From: Bacteroidales bacterium
GTDB taxonomy: Bacteria; Bacteroidota; Bacteroidia; Bacteroidales; UBA932
Direction of reading: 5' to 3'
DNA: 42,068 nucleotides
Assembly (NCBI GenBank): GCA_012511975.1
Contig: JAAZEZ010000036.1
Coordinates: forward strand, 1 to 42,068
Below, piece after piece: positions 24,260 to 31,328 of the stretch. The position numbers and the translations under genes are program-made. Positions within the stretch are counted from its first letter, which is position 1. Each line of letters opens with the position of its first letter. Below the pieces are notes generated by a model, which made no database searches, was not told the DNA's origin, and was given only the letters and a program-made list of their open reading frames with translations.

Positions 24260-26923
24260 ATGAAACGGGACGAAAGACTTGGGAAGCTTTTCCTTATTGA
24301 TGGACACTCACTGATATTCAGAATGTATTACGCATTTCTGACAAGGCCGATGATCAACACCAAAGGCCGTGACACTTCAATCCTGTTCGGCTTCACCAAA
24401 TATCTTCTGGAACTTGTTGCCAGAGAAAAACCTACACATATCGCAGTCGCTTTCGACCCTCCCGCAGAGACATTCAGGCACAAAGTCTATCCCGAATACA
24501 AAGCCAACCGCAGCGAAACTCCCGAACTTGTACGAAGCTCTCTCGAACCGCTCATAGGTCTGCTTGAGGCAATGGAGATCCCTGTGCTGATTACGCCCGG
24601 TTACGAGGCTGACGATGTGATTTCCACAATTGCCGTTAGAGGGGCGAAAAAAGGCTATGATGTCTATATGGTTACACCTGATAAGGATTTTGGACAAATT
24701 ATATCGGACCATATTTGGCAATACAAGCCCGGGAGCTCGGGCAATGAAAATGAAATTATCGGAAAGAAGGAGATTTGCACCAAATATGGCATCAACGATC
24801 CACGACAGGTGATTGACATTTTGACCATCTGGGGAGACTCTTCCGACAATATCAAGGGCGTTTATGGTATAGGAGAAGTGGGAGCTAAGAAACTTATCTC
24901 TCAATACGGATCGATAGAAAATATTCTCGAGCATATTGATGAACTCCCTCCAAGACAGCAAAAAGGATTTGAAGAATCTGCGGAACACCTCCCTATGAGC
25001 AAATTTCTGGTAACCATCAAGACAGATGTGGAGGTGAATATAAATGAAGAGGATTTGCGCTGGAGTGCCTGTCTTAATGAAAAAGTCAGGGAGCTTTTCA
25101 ATGAATACGAATTCAATTCACTTAAATCGCTGCTAACAGAGGATACTTGCGATAACGACAATCATAAGACACCTACGATTTCATTTGAGGAGGTCTCCCC
25201 CGAAGAGTTCGAAAGGCGCATCTCCAGCAAGGTATCTCTGAGATCGGATGGGTACATTATCTTCAGCGATGGCAAGTGCTGCTGCACGATTCTACCTGAA
25301 AATCCCATTGCAAAACGTATTCTAAGCAACCCCATCATAAAAAAGATAGGATTTAACCTGAAGAGTACGATACTTACTCTCATAGAGTACGGCATAACCA
25401 TGGAGGGTGACCTTTACGATATCGAACTGATGCACTACTTGCTCAACCCTGAAAGGACCCATAAACTGGAAATTCTCGTCCAGAGTTACCTCAATGTGTC
25501 ACTCGATTCTCCCCTCTCCTCCTCTCCCACACCGCAGGAGCAGCCGGTCCTGGATCTTTTCTCTGCCTCTGAGGAGGAAGATACAGATAATGAAGCACTT
25601 AAGATGAAAGCTGAGAAGCGTCTAATGCGTGAAGCAGTCGCATTATGGCAGCTCTATGAGATAATCTCCAAAGAAATGGAGGCGGAATCGCTCTGGGATC
25701 TATACAAGCGTATAGATATGCCTCTGATGGAAGTTTTGGCTCATATGGAATATTACGGAGTCAAAGTTGATACGGAGCAGCTTCGGGATTACAGTAAGGA
25801 GCTCTCCTCGGAACTTGCAGTGATAGAGGAAGAAGCACGTGTTCTTGCAGATGAACCCGAACTAAATGTCGCTTCTCCCAAACAGGTTGGAGTGGTTATT
25901 TTTGAAAAACTGGACCTCAACCCCAGGGCGAAGAAGAGTAAGAATGACAATTGGCCAACCGATGAGGAGACTCTCCTGGCCCTTGCACACAAGCATCCAT
26001 TTGTAAACAAAGTGCTCGAATACCGCTCCCTGCGCAAATTGATATCAACCTATCTGGATCCACTCCCATCGCTGGTCAATCCAGATACCGGACGTATCCA
26101 CACCACCTTCAATCAAGCTCTCACAGCTACAGGACGTCTCAGCAGCGTAAGGCCCAATCTCCAGAACATTCCGATCAGAACAGAGCGCGGACAAAAGATA
26201 CGTATGGCCTTTATTCCATCCTCTGCTGACGGGTTTATTCTTTCCGCAGATTACTCGCAAATAGAACTACGAATAATGGCCGAACTTAGTGGCGATAAGA
26301 GACTGATCGAAAGTTTTCTTCATGGAAATGACATACACACCGCTACTGCCGCCGCCATATTTCATGTTTCACCTGAAGAGGTGACAAAGGAGCACCGCAG
26401 ACAGGCAAAAGTTGCCAATTTTGGCATCATCTACGGCATCTCCTCATTCGGACTTTCCCAAAGACTCGGAATTCCACGTAACGAGGCTAAGAATTTCATT
26501 GATAAATATTTCAAAACTTACCCGGGAGTACGGATCTACATGGACAAATGCATTGCCGATGCACGTGAAAAAGGCTATGTCTCCACCATTTTCGGTCGCA
26601 GACGATATCTGCCTGGGATTACATCCAAAAATCACGTAGTCAGGGGGCTTGCTGAAAGAAATGCAATCAATACACCTGTTCAGGGCAGTGCAGCCGATAT
26701 CATCAAACTCTCGATGATCAACGTTTTCCGTAAGATGAAAGCTGAAGGTCTAAAAAGTAAGATGATACTCCAGGTACACGACGAACTGGTATTTGATGTT
26801 ATTCCTTCGGAGCTGAACCGGCTCTGCGACATAGTTAAACAAGAGATGGAAAGTGTGGTACAACTCTCCATTCCACTGACAACAGAATGCAGTTATGGCA
26901 AAAATTGGCTCGAAGCACAGTAG
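24260..26923 (+). CDS. polA: DNA polymerase I with degenerate proofreading domain
   Basis: An 887-residue repair and Okazaki-fragment polymerase. The 5' nuclease domain (about 1-300) has LIDGHSLIFR, PPAETFRHKVYPEYKANR and GYEADDVI. The polymerase domain (about 480-887) has motif A DYSQIELR (Asp at about 664), the O-helix RRQAKVANFGIIYG and motif C VHDE (about 839-842). The middle 3'-5' exonuclease domain (about 305-470) is shortened and lacks its catalytic acids: no DxE at the first motif, NLKST instead of NxKxD, and no final YxxxD. It overlaps the sigma-factor gene by 29 nt. Confidence 0.96.
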   Translation: MKRDERLGKLFLIDGHSLIFRMYYAFLTRPMINTKGRDTSILFGFTKYLLELVAREKPTHIAVAFDPPAETFRHKVYPEYKANRSETPELVRSSLEPLIGLLEAMEIPVLITPGYEADDVISTIAVRGAKKGYDVYMVTPDKDFGQIISDHIWQYKPGSSGNENEIIGKKEICTKYGINDPRQVIDILTIWGDSSDNIKGVYGIGEVGAKKLISQYGSIENILEHIDELPPRQQKGFEESAEHLPMSKFLVTIKTDVEVNINEEDLRWSACLNEKVRELFNEYEFNSLKSLLTEDTCDNDNHKTPTISFEEVSPEEFERRISSKVSLRSDGYIIFSDGKCCCTILPENPIAKRILSNPIIKKIGFNLKSTILTLIEYGITMEGDLYDIELMHYLLNPERTHKLEILVQSYLNVSLDSPLSSSPTPQEQPVLDLFSASEEEDTDNEALKMKAEKRLMREAVALWQLYEIISKEMEAESLWDLYKRIDMPLMEVLAHMEYYGVKVDTEQLRDYSKELSSELAVIEEEARVLADEPELNVASPKQVGVVIFEKLDLNPRAKKSKNDNWPTDEETLLALAHKHPFVNKVLEYRSLRKLISTYLDPLPSLVNPDTGRIHTTFNQALTATGRLSSVRPNLQNIPIRTERGQKIRMAFIPSSADGFILSADYSQIELRIMAELSGDKRLIESFLHGNDIHTATAAAIFHVSPEEVTKEHRRQAKVANFGIIYGISSFGLSQRLGIPRNEAKNFIDKYFKTYPGVRIYMDKCIADAREKGYVSTIFGRRRYLPGITSKNHVVRGLAERNAINTPVQGSAADIIKLSMINVFRKMKAEGLKSKMILQVHDELVFDVIPSELNRLCDIVKQEMESVVQLSIPLTTECSYGKNWLEAQ

Positions 26924-27461
26924 CAGTGATGATTATAATCTGGTGGTTGCAGCCAGAGATGGTGACCAGAAAGCATTTGCTGCCTTGTATGACAAATACC
27001 GCAGCGCACTGCTGGCATTCCTGCTCAAATATGTATCTATCACTGAAGATGCCGAAGACATCTGCCAGAGGAGTTTCGAGAAGGCATTTATGAACATCAA
27101 CAGGTACAATCCTCAGTATGCATTCTCCACCTGGCTCTATATCATAGCCCAGAATGAGGCAATAGATCATATTCGCAAGGCTCGAAATGCACTCAAGTCC
27201 GTCTCTCTGAGCGGAGGTGAAGCCGACTTGCGGGACACCTCTGCCACATATAGCCCTGAAGAAATAGTGATACTAAAACAGGATATGGATCATTTCACAT
27301 CCCGGATCCTTGACCTGCCTGAAAAATATCGCGAAGTGGCTATACTGAGGTTTCTACGCGATTACGCTTACGAAGAGATTGCAAACGAACTTCAACTCAC
27401 CCTGGGTGCGGTCAAGACCAGAATCAATCGTGCAAAAAAGATTTTAAGGGAAACAATTTAG
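26895..27461 (+). CDS. ECF-type sigma-70 factor
   Basis: A 188-residue RNA polymerase sigma factor. Region 2 spans about 18-85 (FAALYDKYRSALLAFL, AEDICQRSFEKAF, FSTWLYIIAQNEAIDHIRK) and region 4 about 130-185 (LPEKYREVAILRFLRDYAYEEIANELQLTLGAVKTRINRAK pattern, an HTH). No anti-sigma gene is adjacent. It overlaps polA by 29 nt and is followed by rsmG after 4 nt, which suggests housekeeping expression rather than an autoregulated stress sigma unit. Its regulon cannot be inferred. Confidence 0.93.
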   Translation: MAKIGSKHSSSDDYNLVVAARDGDQKAFAALYDKYRSALLAFLLKYVSITEDAEDICQRSFEKAFMNINRYNPQYAFSTWLYIIAQNEAIDHIRKARNALKSVSLSGGEADLRDTSATYSPEEIVILKQDMDHFTSRILDLPEKYREVAILRFLRDYAYEEIANELQLTLGAVKTRINRAKKILRETI

Positions 27462-27465
27462 GGAA

Positions 27466-28083
27466 ATGGATAGGATATTACGATATTTTCCTGATCTTTC
27501 ACAACTTCAGAAGAAGAGATTTGCAGCACTCGAGGGTCTCTATGTAGAATGGAATTCCAAGATAAATGTGATTTCGAGGAGGGACATCGGTTCATTTATC
27601 ACTCATCACGTATTGCACAGCCTCTCCATCGGTAAGAGTGTATTATTCGCTCCCGACGAATCCGTTCTCGATCTTGGAACCGGAGGAGGATTTCCCGGCA
27701 TTCCGCTTGCCATACTCTTTCCGGAAACAAAATTTACTCTTTGCGATTCCATAGGCAAGAAAATCAGAGTAGCCCAAAGTGTGGCACAATCACTCGGTCT
27801 GGAGAATGTCAGATGTGTCAATAGCAGAGCCGAGAGTATCGGTGAAAGTTTCGACTATGTGATATCACGTGCCGTTGCACGTCTCAGGGAACTTTATCCC
27901 TGGATCAAGGACTCATACCGCAAATCCATTATTTGTTTAAAAGGCGGCGATCTGCAGGAGGAAATTAGGGAATTTCAAAAAGAGTGTCGCGTCAAAGAAG
28001 AGCGAATCGTTGTCGTAGATATCCCCTCTTTTTTCAATGAAGCCTATTTTATCGGAAAAAAGATTGTTATTATCTCCCGATAA
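27466..28083 (+). CDS. rsmG: 16S rRNA (guanine-527-N7)-methyltransferase
   Basis: A 205-residue SAM-dependent enzyme methylating G527 of 16S rRNA. The SAM-binding LDLGTGGGFPGIPLAI is at about 66-81, KIRVAQSVAQSLGLENV follows at about 95-110, and the SRAVA motif is near 131-135. The N-terminal helix YVEWNSKINVISRRD is typical. It ends the polA-sigma-rsmG unit. Loss of this enzyme gives low-level streptomycin resistance in other bacteria. Confidence 0.96.
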   Translation: MDRILRYFPDLSQLQKKRFAALEGLYVEWNSKINVISRRDIGSFITHHVLHSLSIGKSVLFAPDESVLDLGTGGGFPGIPLAILFPETKFTLCDSIGKKIRVAQSVAQSLGLENVRCVNSRAESIGESFDYVISRAVARLRELYPWIKDSYRKSIICLKGGDLQEEIREFQKECRVKEERIVVVDIPSFFNEAYFIGKKIVIISR

Positions 28084-28084
28084 A

Positions 28085-28115
28085 TTTGTATTTTGAAACA
28101 AAAACATTACCTTTG
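28085..28115 (+). promoter_or_regulatory. rpmH promoter
   Basis: TTTG (28085-28088), exactly 19 nt, then TACCTTTG (28108-28115) form a consensus Bacteroidota promoter. The leader of about 30 nt is AT-rich without a Shine-Dalgarno sequence. Confidence 0.83.
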
Positions 28116-28151
28116 CACTCCCAATTTCGATAAATAATAAAATAATAAATA

Positions 28152-28304
28152 ATGAAACGTACATTTCAACCCTCACAGCGAAAAAGACGCAATAAACACG
28201 GATTTCGTGAGCGCATGTCCACTCCGAACGGACGCCGTGTGCTGGCAGCACGCCGCCGTCATGGACGCAAGAAACTTTCCGTATCGTCAGAGGAACTCTG
28301 GTAG
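28152..28304 (+). CDS. rpmH: 50S ribosomal protein L34
   Basis: A 50-residue, strongly basic protein starting [20 protein letters not shown], with [20 protein letters not shown] in the middle: the universal L34 pattern. The C-terminal tail (LSVSSEELW) is slightly longer than in E. coli. It has a consensus promoter and its own terminator. It is not beside rnpA or dnaA here, unlike the classical origin-region arrangement. Confidence 0.97.
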   Translation: MKRTFQPSQRKRRNKHGFRERMSTPNGRRVLAARRRHGRKKLSVSSEELW

Positions 28305-28331
28305 CATTTGAAATACGGTTTAAAAAGAGAT

Positions 28332-28360
28332 ATAGACTGACTCAGGTCGGTCTATTTTTC
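28332..28360 (+). terminator. Intrinsic terminator of rpmH
   Basis: A 10-bp stem, ATAGACTGAC with GTCGGTCTAT (one G-T wobble), with loop TCAG, is followed by TTTT. It lies 28 nt after the rpmH stop and 11 nt before the mqnE start, so mqnE needs read-through or a promoter not recognised here. Confidence 0.82.
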
Positions 28361-28370
28361 ATTATAAAGA

Positions 28371-29432
28371 ATGGTTTGCATGGAGCAAAATTCAAACAGA
28401 TACAATTTTGACCAGCTGATGGAACTCTATTCCGCCGACCTGGAGCAACTTCGCGCCCTTGCACTGGCAGAGCGTGAGGCCAGATATGGTCGTATCATCT
28501 TCTTTAACCGTAACTTTCACATCGAGCCGAGTAACGTATGTATCCACAGATGCAGGTTCTGCTCTTACAGACGCGACAGCGGGGAGCAACCGGGAGCATG
28601 GAGCATGGATCTCGACCAGATTAGGGAGTATTGTCTGCAAAAGTACAATAAGGACATAACTGAAGTGCACATCGTGGGTAGTGTGCATCCGGAGAGGGAT
28701 TTCGAATACTACAGATCCATAATCTCGATGGTGAGAGGAATACTGCCACAAGAGGTGGCAATCAAGGCCTACTCAGCAGTGGAAATTGATGATATGAGCA
28801 TCTCATCAGGGATCAGTATAGAGCAAGTGCTGACGCAACTCAAAGAGGACGGACTCGACGCTCTTCCTGGAGGAGGAGCTGAGATATTTGATAATTCGGT
28901 CAGAGAGCAGATATGTCCCGACAAGACCTCTGCAGAGCGCTATCTGGAGATTCACCGTATCGCTCACAAATTAGGGATCTCCACCAATTGCACAATGCTA
29001 TTCGGCCACATTGAAAGCAGGGAGCACAGGATTGCTCATATGCTGAAACTGCGAGAACTTCAGGAGGAAACTGGAGGATTCAATGCGTTTATACCACTCA
29101 AATACTCCTGTGCCAACAACTCCCTATCGGACATTGGAGAGGTCTCACAAGAAGAAATCCTGCGCACCATCGCCATTTCGCGCCTCACGCTGGATAATAT
29201 TCCCCATATAAAAGCCTATTGGCCGATGCTTGGTAAGAAAACCAGTATACTTGCAATGGAATATGGTGCAGACGATATGGACGGTACGATAGAAGATAGC
29301 ACCAAAATCTACAGTATGGCGGGAGCAGAGGAACAGCAGCCGATACTTGCTGTGGATGAGCTTAGAGAACTCGCGCTCTCCTCCGGATTTCACATTGCAG
29401 AAAGAGACAGTTTTTACAAAATTATTTCTTAA
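28371..29432 (+). CDS. mqnE: Aminofutalosine synthase (radical SAM)
   Basis: A 353-residue enzyme joining 3-((1-carboxyvinyl)oxy)benzoate to the SAM-derived adenosyl radical in the futalosine pathway of menaquinone synthesis. The cluster motif is CIHRCRFC (CxxxCxxC) at about 47-54. Further motifs are EVHIVGSVHPE, ALPGGGAEIF and TNCTMLFGHIE, the last separating MqnE from the related MqnC. No other mqn gene is adjacent, but UbiX at 38.8 kb could supply the flavin cofactor for a late decarboxylation step in this pathway (inference). A second ATG 9 nt in, at 28380, is an equally plausible start. Confidence 0.92.
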   Translation: MVCMEQNSNRYNFDQLMELYSADLEQLRALALAEREARYGRIIFFNRNFHIEPSNVCIHRCRFCSYRRDSGEQPGAWSMDLDQIREYCLQKYNKDITEVHIVGSVHPERDFEYYRSIISMVRGILPQEVAIKAYSAVEIDDMSISSGISIEQVLTQLKEDGLDALPGGGAEIFDNSVREQICPDKTSAERYLEIHRIAHKLGISTNCTMLFGHIESREHRIAHMLKLRELQEETGGFNAFIPLKYSCANNSLSDIGEVSQEEILRTIAISRLTLDNIPHIKAYWPMLGKKTSILAMEYGADDMDGTIEDSTKIYSMAGAEEQQPILAVDELRELALSSGFHIAERDSFYKIIS

Positions 29433-29441
29433 CTTCGCAAT

Positions 29442-30230
29442 ATGAAAATCAATTGGATTGTACGCAATATTCTGCTAGCCATCGGCATTATAGCCGCCAT
29501 TATCATCATAACTTTCGGCTCGCTTAACATCATCACACGACACAATAGGGAGCTGACTGTTCCCGATTTTACAAATATGTCCCTTGAGGACGCCTATAAT
29601 CTTGCGGAAAAACGCGATGTACGTCTCGAAGTTACCGACTCGGTATTTGTCAAACGCATTGGTAGAGGGTTTATCTATTCACAAAATCCAGTTGCTGGCA
29701 GTAAAGTAAAGAAAGGTCGTCGTATTCTGATTACCATCAATGCCATCAATCCCCAGATGGTGGAAATGCCCTCTCTTGTGGGCTTTTCTCTTAGACAAGC
29801 ATATACCGAACTCACCTCTAAAGGACTTAGCCTCGGATCACTCATATATGTCGAAGACATTGCCACCAATAATGTGCTGGAACAGCGATATCAAGGCAAA
29901 CCAGTCGCCCCAAAGACGCTTCTCGAAAGTGAAAGTGAAATTGACCTCCTGCTCGGGCTCAATCCTGAGGATTCCCAAACCTATATCCCGCATCTTACGG
30001 GTTATACATTTCAAGTTGCAAAGGATTATATCATAGACAACTCTCTCAATGTGGGTCTTGTAAGATTTGACGAGACAGTCACCAGCTATTCCGACTCCCT
30101 TGACGCGGTGGTTTACAGCCAGTCTCCGGCATTCTCGGAATCACTTCCCTTTGTGTGCGGTACAAAAGTGAGCATATATCTCACAAAAGACCAGTCCAAA
30201 TTATCAGCCAAACAGGAAAGAAATGAATGA
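29442..30230 (+). CDS. PASTA-domain membrane protein
   Basis: A 262-residue bitopic protein. One N-terminal transmembrane helix (about 7-28) is followed by three PASTA repeats at about 38-105, 108-178 and 182-252, each with the VP/MP-F or L-hydrophobic opening and a D/G-rich turn. PASTA modules bind muropeptides or wall fragments in kinases and PBPs; here there is no catalytic domain. It follows mqnE by 9 nt, and its 3' end overlaps the pseudouridine synthase gene by 8 nt, the order often seen in Bacteroidota. Role in the envelope is inferred. Confidence 0.9.
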   Translation: MKINWIVRNILLAIGIIAAIIIITFGSLNIITRHNRELTVPDFTNMSLEDAYNLAEKRDVRLEVTDSVFVKRIGRGFIYSQNPVAGSKVKKGRRILITINAINPQMVEMPSLVGFSLRQAYTELTSKGLSLGSLIYVEDIATNNVLEQRYQGKPVAPKTLLESESEIDLLLGLNPEDSQTYIPHLTGYTFQVAKDYIIDNSLNVGLVRFDETVTSYSDSLDAVVYSQSPAFSESLPFVCGTKVSIYLTKDQSKLSAKQERNE

Positions 30231-31281
30231 CCTGCCGACTGATCCCGATTTACTCCAGGATGAAGAGCAGGAGATGTTTGAGCACTACCGCTTTGAGGCG
30301 GAAAAGGGCCTGACACCGCTTCGTGTTGACAAGTTTATAACTAACCGTATGGAGCAAACCTCCCGGCACCGTATCCAACTGGCAATCAATGCGGGGTATG
30401 TGCTGGTAAATGACTCTATTGTCAAGGCCAACTACAAAGTCAAACCGCTTGATGTGGTCACCATAATGATGCCCTATCAGAGGCGCGGATTTGAAGTGCT
30501 TCCCGAACCTATTCCGCTGGATATTCTCTATGAAGATGAAGACCTGATTGTAATAAATAAGCCCCCTGGAATGGTAGTCCATCCCGGTCGCGGTCACGCA
30601 AGCGGTACTCTGGTTAATGCACTGGCCTATCACCTAGGCATTTCACCAAATGCCGAACAGAATGATGAAAGAATGGGAGTGCTGGTCCACCGCATAGATA
30701 AAGAGACATCCGGACTGCTTGTAGTGGCTAAGAATGAGGATGCGCAATTCCATCTGTCAAAACAGTTTTTTGATCGTACGGTGCAGCGCAAATATGTAGC
30801 CCTTGTATGGGGCAACGTTCAACAAGATAGTGGCACAATAGAGGGGAATATCGGAAGGGACCCCAATGACAGACTCAAATTCAAGGTGTTTTCCGATGAA
30901 GAACAGGGAAAGCCTTCAATCACCCACTATAAAGTAATTGAACGCTTCGGATATGTAACAATGGTGGAGTGTATTCTTGAAACAGGACGTACGCATCAGA
31001 TACGCGTCCACATGAACCATATCGGCCATCCGCTCTTCAATGATGAGCGCTATGGCGGTGACAGGATTTTAAAAGGTACGGTCTATAACAAATATAAACA
31101 GTTTATAGATAATTGTTTTGCTCTATTGCCACGTCAGGCACTTCACGCAAAAACACTGGGTTTTGTGCATCCACGCACAGGCAGGGAGATGCTATTCGAC
31201 TCCCCTATTCCCTCAGATATGCTCGATTTAATCGAAAAATGGCGCAAATATGCCGGAGTTCGAGAACTCGAAGAAGAGTAG
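30223..31281 (+). CDS. rluD: RluA/RluD-family 23S rRNA pseudouridine synthase
   Basis: A 352-residue enzyme with an N-terminal S4 domain (about 33-85) and the RluA catalytic domain. The catalytic aspartate is D159 in HRIDKETSGLLVV, with NKPPGMVVHPG at about 112-122 and GRTHQIRVHM at about 255. The long N-terminus (about 30 acidic residues) is usual in Bacteroidota. It most resembles RluD, which modifies helix 69 of 23S rRNA, but RluA-type site choice cannot be fixed by sequence alone. It converges on the TonB-dependent receptor gene with a 47-nt gap. Confidence 0.92.
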   Translation: MNDLPTDPDLLQDEEQEMFEHYRFEAEKGLTPLRVDKFITNRMEQTSRHRIQLAINAGYVLVNDSIVKANYKVKPLDVVTIMMPYQRRGFEVLPEPIPLDILYEDEDLIVINKPPGMVVHPGRGHASGTLVNALAYHLGISPNAEQNDERMGVLVHRIDKETSGLLVVAKNEDAQFHLSKQFFDRTVQRKYVALVWGNVQQDSGTIEGNIGRDPNDRLKFKVFSDEEQGKPSITHYKVIERFGYVTMVECILETGRTHQIRVHMNHIGHPLFNDERYGGDRILKGTVYNKYKQFIDNCFALLPRQALHAKTLGFVHPRTGREMLFDSPIPSDMLDLIEKWRKYAGVRELEEE

Positions 31282-31328
31282 GAGTACGATCAACCGGAAT
31301 ACCTGCACTCTTTTGGAGATTTGGAGAA

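Noticed and set aside
26835-27170. Minus-strand frame opposite polA and the sigma factor
   Set aside because: It lies wholly over two genes with strong motifs and shows no family pattern.
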